Source: Saccharothrix longispora
GTDB lineage: Bacteria; Actinomycetota; Actinomycetes; Mycobacteriales; Pseudonocardiaceae
Direction of reading: 5' to 3'
Length of the DNA: 64,000 nucleotides
Assembly (NCBI RefSeq): GCF_030852425.1
Contig: NZ_NSDM01000006.1
Coordinates: 330,806 to 394,805 of the forward strand
Shown piece by piece: positions 34,546 to 42,636 of this stretch. The stretch's first letter is position 1; every line of letters begins with the position of its first letter. The position numbers and the translations under genes are program-made. Below the pieces are notes generated by a model. That model made no database searches and was not told the DNA's origin. It saw only the letters and a program-made list of their open reading frames with translations.

Positions 34546-35475
34546 TCAGAGGGCGATGCCGCGCTCGCCGAGCCACCCGATCGGGTCGATCTTCTGCGAG
34601 CCGCCGATCCACACCTCGAAGTGCAGGTGGGGGCCGGTGGACTGGCCGCGGTTGCCCATGGTGGCGATCTGGTCGCCGGCGGCGACCCGCCGGCCCTGCG
34701 GCACGAGGATCTCGTTCACGTGGCCGTAGATCGTGATGGTGCCGTCGTCGTGCTGGACGCGCACCCACAGGCCGAAGCCGGAGGCGGCTCCCGCCTCGAC
34801 CACCACGCCGTCCTGGACGGAGAGGATCGGGGTGCCGATGGCGTTGGCGATGTCCACCCCGTAGTGGGTGGTGCCCCACCGCGCGCCGAAGCCGGACGTG
34901 AACGCGCCCTGGGCCGGCTTGACGGCCTTCGGGCGCGCCGCGACGGCGGCAGCGGCCTGCTCGGTGGCGATCCGCGCGTTCTCGGCGTCCTGCGCGTCCT
35001 TCACGGCCTGCGCGTCCGCCGCCGCCTGGGCGTCCTTCGCGGCCTGCTCGTCCTGCTGCCGCTTCAGCTCGGCCTGGCGGGCGGTGTAGCCGTCGGACGC
35101 CTGCTTGATCGCCCGGTCCACGTGCTGCCGCGCGTAGAGCGCCTCGGACCGCATGAGCTTCGCGGCCTCCAGTCCGGGCTCGATGGTGTGAACCGTCGCG
35201 ACCGGGGTAGCCCGGGGTGCGGAGCCGTGGACGAGGGCGGCGGCCAGTTCGGGGCCGGCGCCGAGGGGGATGAACCGGGTGTCGCCGGAGTCGGAGCCGA
35301 AACCGCCGGCCGCGCCGACACCGGTGGTCAACGTGCCCACCGCGACGACCGCGGCCGCGACGCGACCGGTGACGGGGAGCCTGTCGCAATCCGCGCGGTG
35401 AGCGCCGGATCGGCCGGTGGTCCTCGGGGGAGCCGCGAACGCGCGGCGACCACTGGCCTTCGAATGCCGAGCCAA
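34546..35475 (-). CDS. M23-family (LytM/NlpD-type) cell-wall peptidase
   Basis: About 309 residues. TTG 35475 is chosen because AGGAAGG lies 7-8 nt upstream; ATG 35493 would add six residues but has no ribosome site. It has a basic N terminus, a hydrophobic signal/anchor segment (VAAAVVAVGTLTTGVGAAG), then a long charged coiled coil (QAELKRQQDEQAAKDAQAAA). The C-terminal M23 domain has GARWGTTHYGVDIAN with the zinc His/Asp pair and GPHLHFEVWIGG with the second HxH. It cleaves peptide bridges of peptidoglycan. Upstream lie MtrA-like direct repeats and GC hairpins in the leader. Confidence 0.9.
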   Translation of the reverse strand: MARHSKASGRRAFAAPPRTTGRSGAHRADCDRLPVTGRVAAAVVAVGTLTTGVGAAGGFGSDSGDTRFIPLGAGPELAAALVHGSAPRATPVATVHTIEPGLEAAKLMRSEALYARQHVDRAIKQASDGYTARQAELKRQQDEQAAKDAQAAADAQAVKDAQDAENARIATEQAAAAVAARPKAVKPAQGAFTSGFGARWGTTHYGVDIANAIGTPILSVQDGVVVEAGAASGFGLWVRVQHDDGTITIYGHVNEILVPQGRRVAAGDQIATMGNRGQSTGPHLHFEVWIGGSQKIDPIGWLGERGIAL

Positions 35476-35570
35476 GGTTGTGCCTTCCTGCATCGGGGAG
35501 CCCGGTCCGGGGACGCCTGGCGGGGGAACCAGGGGGAGCCGCTTTCGGGGAGCGGCTCCGTGTCCCTTTG

Positions 35571-35615
35571 GTGACCGAACCGTGACATGCGGCAGGGAAC
35601 GTAACCGGAGGTAAC
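35571..35615. promoter_or_regulatory. MtrA-like direct repeats upstream of the M23 peptidase
   Basis: Two pairs of pentamers on the plus strand: GTGAC at 35571 and 35582 (11-bp pitch), GTAAC at 35601 and 35611 (10-bp pitch). Helically phased GTnAC direct repeats are the kind of site bound by the actinobacterial response regulator MtrA in front of cell-wall hydrolase genes. Assignment to MtrA is inferred. Confidence 0.5.
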
Positions 35616-35802
35616 CGGGAGAGGCAAGCTTCGGCGCAACTCCTGGGCATTGTTCGTGAGATACCCCACTTATGACTACTCTTCGTGTTCAGATACGCGC
35701 AGGTTCCGCAACGTGCCGTTATGGAACGCGGTGATCGGGTCGGGAGAAGTGCAGGTCGGGGGCCGCGTAGCACGGGTTCCTGTGAGACGGCGGGCGCGAA
35801 CG

Positions 35803-35840
35803 CGACAGGACCCGCGCCACGAGCGGCGCGGGTCCTGTCG
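35803..35840 (-). terminator. Terminator downstream of the penicillin-binding protein gene
   Basis: Perfect 16-bp stem CGACAGGACCCGCGCC / GGCGCGGGTCCTGTCG with a 6-nt loop, 45 bp after the stop of the gene at 35885 on the minus strand. Confidence 0.78.
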
Positions 35841-35884
35841 ACGATCTCGGTCCCGGCGTGGTGGACAGCCGGTGACCAGCGGTT

Positions 35885-38020
35885 CTAGCGGTAGCGGGGG
35901 TCCACCGGCGGGAGCTGCTCGACGGGCTTGCCGTCGTGGATCACCCGCATCGCGTTGAACCAGGTCGGCGCCGCCACCTGGCCGCCGAAGACGCCGCCCG
36001 CGTCGTTGGTGCCGCACAGGCGGGGCGGACTGCCGCTGCAGATGACCTGCGGCGCGACGCCGTCGGTGAAGGTCATGACCGCGCCGGCGTACTGCGGGGT
36101 CGCGCCCATGAACGCCACCGACCAGTGGTTCTCGGTCGTGCCGGTCTTGCCGATCATCGGGCGGTCCCAGCCGGCCGCTGCGGCGGCGGCCGTGCCACCG
36201 GGCTTCGTGTCCGCGCTCATGCCGTTGGCCAGGGCATTCGCCACCTCGGGCGCCACGGCCTGGTCGCACGCGGCTTCCTTGAGCTGCACGGGCTTGCCGT
36301 TGCGGTCCGTGACCTGCTCGACCGGCGTCGGCGGGCACCACTTGCCGCCGCTCATGATCGTCGCGGCCACGTTCGACAGCTCCAGGATGCTGGTCGGACC
36401 GGCGCCCAGGGTGAACGAGCCGCTGTTGTCGCGCTTGTAGACGTCGCCCTGCGACGGGCCGTTGGAGCCGTCCGCCTTGAGCGGGTCGCCGGCGTTGTTC
36501 ACGCCCTGCATCGACTCGCGCAGGCCGAGCCGGTGGGCCATGTCCACGACGTTGTTCAGGCCGGCCTTCTCCTCCAGGATGATGAACCCGGTGTTCGGCG
36601 ACTGCGCGAGCGCCTGGGTCAGGCTCATCTTCTCCGGGTACTTGCCGGAGTTCTTGACCGTGTAACCCTTGTTGCCGTCCTTGTAGACCCGGGACGTGTA
36701 GGTCTCCGGCACGTCGATCTGCCGGTCGATGCCGGTCACGCCCCGCTCCAGCGCGGCGGCCGCGGTGAACACCTTGTAGATCGAGCCCGCGCCGAACTTC
36801 GTCACCTCGGCGGGGATGGAGTAGGCGCTCTGCCCGGCCTCGGCGTTGTTGCCGAAGTCGCGGTTGGCCGCCAGCGCCCGCACCCGGTGCTTGTCCGCGC
36901 CCGGCTGCACGACGGCCATCGCGTTGGCCACGCCCGGCTGGGTCTTGGGCACCTGGGACTCGGCGGCTTCCTTCGCGGCGCGCGTCGCGATCGGGTCCAT
37001 GGTGCTGTGGATGGTGTAGCCGCCGCGCAGGATCTCGTCCACGGGCAGGCCCGACCGGTCGAGGTAGTCCACCAGGTAGCGGCAGAAGAAGCCGTAGACC
37101 GGGCCGTCGCCCGCGCCGACGCAGCCGTTGGGCAGCAGCCTCAGGTTGGGCACGACGCCGATGTCGGCGGCCTTGGCCTCGTCGGCCTTCTCCTTGGCGG
37201 CCTTCTCGTCCGAGCCGAACGCGCCGTTCTCCAGCATCTTGTCGATCACGGTGTTGCGCCGCTTGATCGCCGGGTCGGGGTCGGCGCCCGGGTTGAGCCG
37301 GCTCGGCTCGTTGACCAGTCCGGCCAGCATCGCGGCCTGCGGCACGGTCAGCTTGTCGGGCGTGGTGTCGAAGTACGTGCGGGCCGCCGCGCCGACGCCG
37401 TAGGTGCCGTTGCCGAACGGGACGACGTTGAGGTACGCGGTGAGGATCTCGTCCTTCGTCATCTTCTGCTCGAGCTGCGTGGCGATGCGCGCCTCGCTGA
37501 TCTTGCGGCCGATCGTCGCCTCGGTGGCCTTCTCGTAGGCCTCCTCGGAGCCCTTGCCGACGACGAACGCCAGGTAGTTCTTCACGTACTGCTGGGTCAG
37601 CGTCGAGGCGCCCTGGGACGTCTCGCCGTCCACGCCCGCCTTGGCGGCGGCGCGGGCGATGCCCTGCCAGTCGACGCCCGCGTGGTCGAAGAACCGCTTG
37701 TCCTCGATCGCGATGATCGCGGCCTTCATCGTGTCGGCGATGCCCTCGGACGGCACGGGGATGCGGTACTGGTCGTACAGGTACGCGATGGGCTGGCCGT
37801 TCATGTCCAGCACGGTGGACACGAGCGGCAGCTCCGCCTCGGTCAGCTCGGCAGAGGTCTGGTCGACGGTGTCGGCCGCCCGGTTGGAGGCCAGCCCGAG
37901 GCCGCCCACCACGGGGAAGAGCAGCGCCGCGAGGAGCACCCCCGCCATGAGGCACAACCCCGCCAACTTGACCAGACCTGTCGCGCGCGCGGCGAACACT
38001 GAACCAGCAACCCCTTCCAC
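35885..38020 (-). CDS. Class A penicillin-binding protein (transglycosylase-transpeptidase)
   Basis: 711 residues from GTG 38020; GTG 37999 is an alternative. It polymerises and cross-links peptidoglycan at the membrane. A single N-terminal membrane helix (LVKLAGLCLMAGVLLAALLF) is followed by GT51: AIEDKRFFDHAGVDW with the catalytic Glu, and QGASTLTQQYVKNYL. The transpeptidase domain has SxxK in GAGSIYKVFTAAA, SxN in SPNTGF, and KTG in IGKTGTTENHW. There are no PASTA or other C-terminal modules. It is closely similar to the paralogue at 44358. A perfect 21-bp palindrome lies 87 bp upstream of the start. Confidence 0.93.
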   Translation of the reverse strand: MEGVAGSVFAARATGLVKLAGLCLMAGVLLAALLFPVVGGLGLASNRAADTVDQTSAELTEAELPLVSTVLDMNGQPIAYLYDQYRIPVPSEGIADTMKAAIIAIEDKRFFDHAGVDWQGIARAAAKAGVDGETSQGASTLTQQYVKNYLAFVVGKGSEEAYEKATEATIGRKISEARIATQLEQKMTKDEILTAYLNVVPFGNGTYGVGAAARTYFDTTPDKLTVPQAAMLAGLVNEPSRLNPGADPDPAIKRRNTVIDKMLENGAFGSDEKAAKEKADEAKAADIGVVPNLRLLPNGCVGAGDGPVYGFFCRYLVDYLDRSGLPVDEILRGGYTIHSTMDPIATRAAKEAAESQVPKTQPGVANAMAVVQPGADKHRVRALAANRDFGNNAEAGQSAYSIPAEVTKFGAGSIYKVFTAAAALERGVTGIDRQIDVPETYTSRVYKDGNKGYTVKNSGKYPEKMSLTQALAQSPNTGFIILEEKAGLNNVVDMAHRLGLRESMQGVNNAGDPLKADGSNGPSQGDVYKRDNSGSFTLGAGPTSILELSNVAATIMSGGKWCPPTPVEQVTDRNGKPVQLKEAACDQAVAPEVANALANGMSADTKPGGTAAAAAAGWDRPMIGKTGTTENHWSVAFMGATPQYAGAVMTFTDGVAPQVICSGSPPRLCGTNDAGGVFGGQVAAPTWFNAMRVIHDGKPVEQLPPVDPRYR

Positions 38021-38106
38021 AACCCCGCGGGATACCCCCGTTGACTAAGTCGCACGACGACCACCGCAGGTTGCTCGCGGGCGAGGAGGAAAATCACGGG
38101 GTCGAT

Positions 38107-38127
38107 CTTCGACGACAGTCGTCGAAG
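38107..38127. promoter_or_regulatory. Perfect 21-bp palindrome upstream of the penicillin-binding protein gene
   Basis: CTTCGACGAC-A-GTCGTCGAAG, centred about 97 bp before GTG 38020 on the minus strand. The odd centre and lack of loop argue against a terminator and for a protein-binding operator. The regulator is unknown. Confidence 0.5.
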
Positions 38128-38159
38128 TTACTCCTGCCCGATCCGGGCCGGTCCGAAAC

Positions 38160-38200
38160 CCCGCCGTGCCCGGACGGACGAGCCGCCCGGGCACGGCGGG
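38160..38200 (-). terminator. Terminator downstream of the PfkB kinase gene
   Basis: 14-bp perfect stem CCCGCCGTGCCCGG (38160-38173) / CCGGGCACGGCGGG (38187-38200), about 80 bp after the stop of the PfkB gene on the minus strand. Confidence 0.65.
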
Positions 38201-38279
38201 TGACCGACCTCACCTCGCGCGGCGGCACCGGACACCGCCCCCGGTGTCGAACACGCGTTCGAGGGACGCGGGGTGGCGA

Positions 38280-39335
38280 TCAGGTGGAGCGGAGCCGTAT
38301 CGTCGCGCTCGCCCGCCGCACCTCGGCGCCCGCGCCGTGCGGCAGCACGTCCTCCAGGAACCCGTACGGGCGCAGCTCCGGCTCGCCGCGCCGCGACACG
38401 GTCCGCCACCAGGCGGCGATGTCGCCCCACCCCGGCGCCGACAGCGAGCCGCCGAAGTGCTGGACCGACAGCGCGGCGCACAGGTTCGCGAACCGCACCC
38501 GGTGCTCCAGCGGCCACCCGGCGAGCGTGCCGAGCACGAACCCGGCGCCGAACACGTCGCCGGCACCGGTGGAGTCCAGCGCGGCCACGTTGAGCCCCGG
38601 CACGTCCACCTGCTCGCCGGTGGACGAGTCGACCGCGACGGCTCCCCCGCCGCCGCGCGTCACCACCACGACGGGCACCTGCTCGGCCAGCGCGGCGGCG
38701 GCCCGCTCCGGCGTGTCGCTCCTGGTGTAGTGCTGCGCCTCCACGTCGTTGGGCAGGAACACGTCGTAGCCGTCGAGCCGCCGCAGCAGTTCGGGCGCCC
38801 ACACCCCGGTGCGGTCCCAGCCGATGTCGGCGAACAGCAGCGCCCCCCGCTCCTTGGCCGCCCACACCCACCGCTCGTCGTCCGCGCCGACGTGCACGAA
38901 CGCGGCGCGGGTGCACGGCGGCGGGTCGAGCATCTCGTCGGCGGACACGGGCGGCCGGTGGCCGTGGGTGACCATGGACCGGTCGCGGTCCATCGCCATG
39001 GACACGGTGACCGGCGAGTGCCAGCCGTAGAACCGGCGGCAGTGGCCCAGGTCGACACCCTCCTGATCGGCGAGGACCTCCCAGCAGAAGTCGCCGTAGG
39101 CGTCCTCGCCGAACGCGGCGGACAGCGCGGTGCGCAGCTGGAGCCGGCTCAGCGCAACGGCGAGGTTGGCGATGCCCCCGGGGCACGAGCCCAACCCTTC
39201 GGCCCACACCTCCGTGCCCGGTGCGGGCGGCCGGGGCAGGCCGGTGAAGATGATGTCCAGGAACACCGTCCCGGACAGCAGCACGTCGAACTCGGGCTCG
39301 GGCAGGGGCGGGTGCGGTGGCGACGGCGGTGCCAT
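38280..39335 (-). CDS. PfkB-family carbohydrate kinase
   Basis: 351 residues from ATG 39335. The ribokinase fold begins FDVLLSGTVFLDIIFTGLPR, with the substrate-loop motif GSCPGGIANLAVALSRL. The catalytic PfkB signature is AALDSTGAGDVFGAGFVLG, containing the anion hole GAGD and catalytic Asp. VVVTRGGGGAVAVD is the usual nucleotide-side strand. Members phosphorylate ribose, fructose, adenosine and similar sugars; the exact substrate is unclear. The ShbA sigma gene lies 22 bp upstream on the same strand. Confidence 0.87.
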   Translation of the reverse strand: MAPPSPPHPPLPEPEFDVLLSGTVFLDIIFTGLPRPPAPGTEVWAEGLGSCPGGIANLAVALSRLQLRTALSAAFGEDAYGDFCWEVLADQEGVDLGHCRRFYGWHSPVTVSMAMDRDRSMVTHGHRPPVSADEMLDPPPCTRAAFVHVGADDERWVWAAKERGALLFADIGWDRTGVWAPELLRRLDGYDVFLPNDVEAQHYTRSDTPERAAAALAEQVPVVVVTRGGGGAVAVDSSTGEQVDVPGLNVAALDSTGAGDVFGAGFVLGTLAGWPLEHRVRFANLCAALSVQHFGGSLSAPGWGDIAAWWRTVSRRGEPELRPYGFLEDVLPHGAGAEVRRASATIRLRST

Positions 39336-39357
39336 GCCCACACGATGCCAGGCGCGT

Positions 39358-40035
39358 TCAGCCGTCGACAGCCGCGAACATCTCGCGCATTCGGGCCAGG
39401 GCCCGGTGCTGGGCGACCCGCACGGCGCCGGGCGTGGAGCCGACGGCGGCGGCGGTCTCCTCGGCGGACAGGCCCACGGCGACCCGCAGCACGAGGATCT
39501 CCCGCTGTCTATCGGGCAGCTTCCGCAGCAGCTGCGTGATGTGGCCGATCATCTCGCCGTTCACGGCCCGCTGCTCGGGGCCGTCCTCCGGCGCGGGGGT
39601 GTCGGGCAGTTCGGGCACGACCTCGGAGCGGCTGCGCACCGCACGTCTTCGGGCGTCGGCGACCTTGTGCGCGGCGATGCCGTAGACGAACGCCAGGAAC
39701 GAGCCGGGCTCGTACTTGTACTTGCCCAGCGCCGACACCACGGCCAGGCACACCTCCTGGGCGATGTCCTCGGCGGACACGAGCGTGCGCTCGCGGGAGC
39801 CCACGCGGGCGCGGCAGTAGCGCAGCACGAGCGGCTGGATGCGCGCCAGCAGCTGCCCCGTGGCGCGCGGGTCGCCCGAGAGGGCCTCGTCCACCAGTTC
39901 GGCCAGCTCGGCCTCGGCCAACCACTGGGCCGTCACCCGGTCGGTCCCCCCTCCGGCCACCAACCTCACCCCGGGACGGCCGGGGGCCCCGACACCGACC
40001 TCGACGTCAGCTCGCACGGATGCGTGTTGCACCAT
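39358..40035 (-). CDS. shbA: ShbA-type ECF RNA polymerase sigma factor
   Basis: 225 residues from ATG 40035, with GGAGGAGG 7 nt upstream. Region 2 is recognisable (ARIQPLVLRYCRARVGSRER, AEDIAQEVCLAVVSALGKYK, FLAFVYGIAAHKVADARRRA), as is region 4 (LPDRQREILVLRVAVGLSAE then TPGAVRVAQHRALARMREMF). The combination and length match ShbA, the sigma factor known in Streptomyces to drive expression of the principal sigma factor gene hrdB. No anti-sigma gene is adjacent. The PfkB gene follows. Confidence 0.82.
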   Translation of the reverse strand: MVQHASVRADVEVGVGAPGRPGVRLVAGGGTDRVTAQWLAEAELAELVDEALSGDPRATGQLLARIQPLVLRYCRARVGSRERTLVSAEDIAQEVCLAVVSALGKYKYEPGSFLAFVYGIAAHKVADARRRAVRSRSEVVPELPDTPAPEDGPEQRAVNGEMIGHITQLLRKLPDRQREILVLRVAVGLSAEETAAAVGSTPGAVRVAQHRALARMREMFAAVDG

Positions 40036-40326
40036 CCGGCGACCTCCTCCACGTTCGCATGCCTTCCGGCCCACCCCGGCTCACTGATGAGGAGCACGAA
40101 CGGGCACTCCTGATACGAAATCCGCCAAAGCTGACCACGATCGTGGTCCGCATGGTGGGAACAGCACCCGACCGAGGGAGGATATGAGCCGTTCGGCTCA
40201 ATGCCGAGGACCGTTGCCTCACCCTGCCGAACCGCGTGCCGCCCGGGTGGCCCAGGCGTGACCCCGCTGCGGAGCACGGGAGGATGTCCGGACGAGCGAC
40301 CGGCCGACGGAGGGGACTGGACCACG

Positions 40327-41160
40327 GTGATCGAGCAGCTGGGTGTGGAGACCGACGAGGGCGTGTTCGACGCGATCGCCGCGGGCCCGGAGGACGGCCG
40401 CCCGGTGCTGTTCCTGCACGGCTTCCCGGAGGCGGCGGTCGAGTGGGAGCACCAGGTGGCGGCGCTGGGCCGCGAGGGGTTCCGGGCGGTGGCGTTCGAC
40501 CAGCGCGGCTACTCGCCGGGCGTGCGGCCGGAGCGGCCCGCCGACTACGGGATCGAGGCGCTGGTCGGGGACGTGCTCGCGGTGGCCGACTCGCTCGGCT
40601 GGTCGACCTTCGACCTGGTGGGGCACGACTGGGGCGGCGCGGTGGCGTGGTGGGTCGCGGAGGGGCACCCGGAGCGGCTGCGCACGCTGGCCGTGGTGTC
40701 GACGCCGCACCCCGGCGCGCTGGCCGAGGCGCTGCGCACCGACGAGGACCAGCACCTGCGGTCCGGCTACATGACCGAGTGGCGCAACTCGAACACCGAG
40801 CGGCGGATGCTCGCCGACGACGCCGCCGCGCTGCGGCAGATGTTCGAGTGGCGGGTGCCACCGAGCCGCGTCGACGAGTACGTGCGGCGGCTGTCCGAGC
40901 CGGGCGCGCTGACCGCGGCCCTCAACTGGTACCGGGCCGGGCGGCCCGGCGGGAGGGCCGGGAAGGTCCCGGTGCCGACGCTGTACGCGTGGAGCACGGA
41001 GGACGTGGCGTTCGGCTCGACGGCGGCGCTGGCGACCGGCGACTGGGTGACCGGGCCGTACCGGTTCGAGATGCTGGAGGACGTGTCGCACTGGGTGCCG
41101 GAGCAGGTCCCGGAGCTGCTCGCGTCACTCCTCCGGGAGCATCTCTCCTCGTGGATTTGA
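40327..41160 (+). CDS. Alpha/beta hydrolase (epoxide hydrolase or haloalkane dehalogenase-like)
   Basis: 277 residues from GTG 40327 after GGAGGGG. Landmarks are the oxyanion motif HGFPEAAVEWEHQV, DQRGYSPG, and the nucleophile elbow VGHDWGGAVAWW with Asp as nucleophile (Gly-His-Asp-Trp-Gly), which points to the epoxide hydrolase/dehalogenase branch rather than Ser esterases. The catalytic His is in DVSHWVPEQVPE. A cap domain lies between. Substrate not predictable. Confidence 0.87.
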   Translation: MIEQLGVETDEGVFDAIAAGPEDGRPVLFLHGFPEAAVEWEHQVAALGREGFRAVAFDQRGYSPGVRPERPADYGIEALVGDVLAVADSLGWSTFDLVGHDWGGAVAWWVAEGHPERLRTLAVVSTPHPGALAEALRTDEDQHLRSGYMTEWRNSNTERRMLADDAAALRQMFEWRVPPSRVDEYVRRLSEPGALTAALNWYRAGRPGGRAGKVPVPTLYAWSTEDVAFGSTAALATGDWVTGPYRFEMLEDVSHWVPEQVPELLASLLREHLSSWI

Positions 41161-41181
41161 ACCGCTGACGGTGCGCTGCCC

Positions 41182-41379
41182 GTGTTCCCGGGTATGACGG
41201 AGTTGACCTACTCGGAGCGCAGGGTCGCGACCCTCGCCGCGTGTGGCCACAGCAACCGGGCGATCGCCATGCGGTTGCACATCACCGTGAGCACGGTGGA
41301 GCAGCACCTCACCAGGGTCTACCGGAAGCTGGCCGTGGCCAGCCGCAACGAGCTGAAGGGGCACCAGGCCCTAGTGTGA
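41182..41379 (+). CDS. Small LuxR-type helix-turn-helix protein
   Basis: 65 residues from GTG 41182 or 61 from ATG 41194; neither has a good ribosome site. Almost the whole protein is a GerE/LuxR helix-turn-helix: LTYSERRVATLAACGHSNRA, IAMRLHITVSTVEQHLTRVY, RKLAVASRNEL. It lacks a receiver or autoinducer domain, so it is a stand-alone DNA-binding module. It sits 21 bp after the hydrolase stop and 4 bp before the MobA-like gene on the same strand, and may be co-transcribed with both. Confidence 0.78.
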   Translation: MFPGMTELTYSERRVATLAACGHSNRAIAMRLHITVSTVEQHLTRVYRKLAVASRNELKGHQALV

Positions 41380-41383
41380 CCCC

Positions 41384-42043
41384 GTGCGGGTCGTGGGGTT
41401 GCTGCTCGCCGCGGGCGCCGGGCGGCGCTTCGGCGCGCCCAAGGCGCTGGTGTCGTCGGACGGCGTGCCGTGGGTCGACCGGACCTGCGCCGTGCTCGAC
41501 GCCGCGGGCTGCGCCCCCGTCGTCGTGGTGCTCGGCGCGTCCGCGCCCGAGGTGCGGGAACGGGCGTCGCTGGCGCGCCGCGTCGTCGTGGACAACCCCG
41601 ACTGGGCCACCGGCATGGGCTCGTCGCTGCGGGCGGGCCTGGCCGTGCTGCCCGGGCTGGGCGCGGACGCCGTCGTCGTGCTGCCGGTGGACACGCCCGG
41701 GGTCACCGCGGCGGCCGTCGCGCGGCTCGTGGCCCTCGCGTCACGGACCGCGCTGGCGCGCGCCTCCTACGGCGGCGCGCCGGGCCACCCCGTGCTGATC
41801 GGCGCCGACCACTGGGCGGGTGCGGCGGCGTCGGCGACCGGCGACGCGGGCGCGCGCGACTACCTGCGCGCGCACCGCGCCCTCGACGTGCCGTGCGGTG
41901 ACGTGGCGGACGGCGCGGACGTGGACCGGCCCGAGGACCTGCCCACCGCTCCCGACCTCCCGCAATCCGACCTCCTGCGGCCAGGTCCCCGCGGCCCGGG
42001 GTTCAGTCCTCGGGCCGCACCACCGGCAGCGGACCCGAGGTGA
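41384..42043 (+). CDS. MobA/MocA-like nucleotidyltransferase
   Basis: 219 residues from GTG 41384. The NTP-transferase Rossmann-like domain begins VVGLLLAAGAGRRFGAPKAL (nucleotide-binding LAAGxGxRxGxxK), continues with VVVVLGA, DNPDWATGMGSSLRAGL, and DAVVVLPVDTPGVT with the metal-binding Asp. Such proteins act in molybdenum cofactor cytidylylation or guanylylation (MocA/MobA-like); which one is unclear. The Pro-rich last 30 residues overlap the 3' end of the convergent DivIVA-like gene by 41 bp and are unlike the family core. Confidence 0.85.
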   Translation: MRVVGLLLAAGAGRRFGAPKALVSSDGVPWVDRTCAVLDAAGCAPVVVVLGASAPEVRERASLARRVVVDNPDWATGMGSSLRAGLAVLPGLGADAVVVLPVDTPGVTAAAVARLVALASRTALARASYGGAPGHPVLIGADHWAGAAASATGDAGARDYLRAHRALDVPCGDVADGADVDRPEDLPTAPDLPQSDLLRPGPRGPGFSPRAAPPAADPR

Positions 42044-42605
42044 CGCGGGGTCCCGGCAGGTCGAGCGGCCGGTCGATGGCGGTGGGCGCGGTGTCGGCGG
42101 TCCACCGGTCGGGCACGTCGGGGCGCCCGGCGCCGGCCAGCAGGGCCTGCGCCTCGGCCGTGGCGGCCCGCACGATCTCCCGCGCCCGCTCCTCGGCCTC
42201 GGCGAGGCGGCGCTGCGTTTCCTGCTCGGTCTGGTCGAGCAGCACCACCTGCCGCCGGGCGACCTCCTCGGCGCGCTTGAGCATCTGCTCGCTGCGCTCG
42301 CGGGCGTCGGTCTCGAACGCGTCGGCCTTCTGCCGTGCCACGTGCATCAGGTAGCGGATGCACCCGGACACCGCGTTGTCCTTGGCGTAGCCGGCGTGCA
42401 GCACGCGGTACTCGCCCAGCTCGCTGCGGGCCTCCTCCAGCTCGCGGGTCAGGTCGTCGACGGTGGCGCAGGCCGCGTCCCGGTCGATCCGCAGCACCTC
42501 CAGCTCCTGGCGCAACCGCTCCAGCTCGGCGTTCACCTCGCCCCGGTCGTAGCCGCGCCACCGGGTGGGGAAGGACGTGCTCACGGGGAACTCGTCGATG
42601 TGCAT
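42003..42605 (-). CDS. DivIVA-like coiled-coil protein
   Basis: 200 residues from ATG 42605. The N terminus (STSFPTRWRGYDRGEVNAEL) is the DivIVA lipid-binding/tip motif in which an aromatic-Gly-Tyr-Asp segment precedes the first coil. Long coiled coils follow (ELERLRQELEVLRIDRDAAC; ARERSEQMLKRAEEVARRQV) and a Pro-rich tail ends the protein. DivIVA relatives organise polar growth and septum machinery in actinobacteria. This is shorter than Wag31-type DivIVA and probably a secondary paralogue. It overlaps the MobA-like gene tail-to-tail. Confidence 0.8.
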   Translation of the reverse strand: MHIDEFPVSTSFPTRWRGYDRGEVNAELERLRQELEVLRIDRDAACATVDDLTRELEEARSELGEYRVLHAGYAKDNAVSGCIRYLMHVARQKADAFETDARERSEQMLKRAEEVARRQVVLLDQTEQETQRRLAEAEERAREIVRAATAEAQALLAGAGRPDVPDRWTADTAPTAIDRPLDLPGPRVTSGPLPVVRPED

Positions 42606-42636
42606 GGCGTGCCGCCGTTCCGGCCGAGGCCGCGGG

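Larger units (their letters stand above)
35494..35884. other. Intergenic region between M23 peptidase and penicillin-binding protein
   Basis: 391 bp. On the M23 side the leader can fold into a 9-bp stem (35535-35543 with 35551-35559) and a CCTGG/CCAGG stem (about 35516-35533). Beyond are paired pentamer repeats (35571-35615). On the other side is the terminator of the penicillin-binding protein gene (35803-35840). No gene is seen. Confidence 0.55.

Noticed and set aside
35494..35640. ydaO/c-di-AMP riboswitch before the M23 peptidase
   Set aside because: Such riboswitches often precede cell-wall hydrolase genes, but the conserved ydaO core sequences were not found on the sense strand; only simple stems are present.
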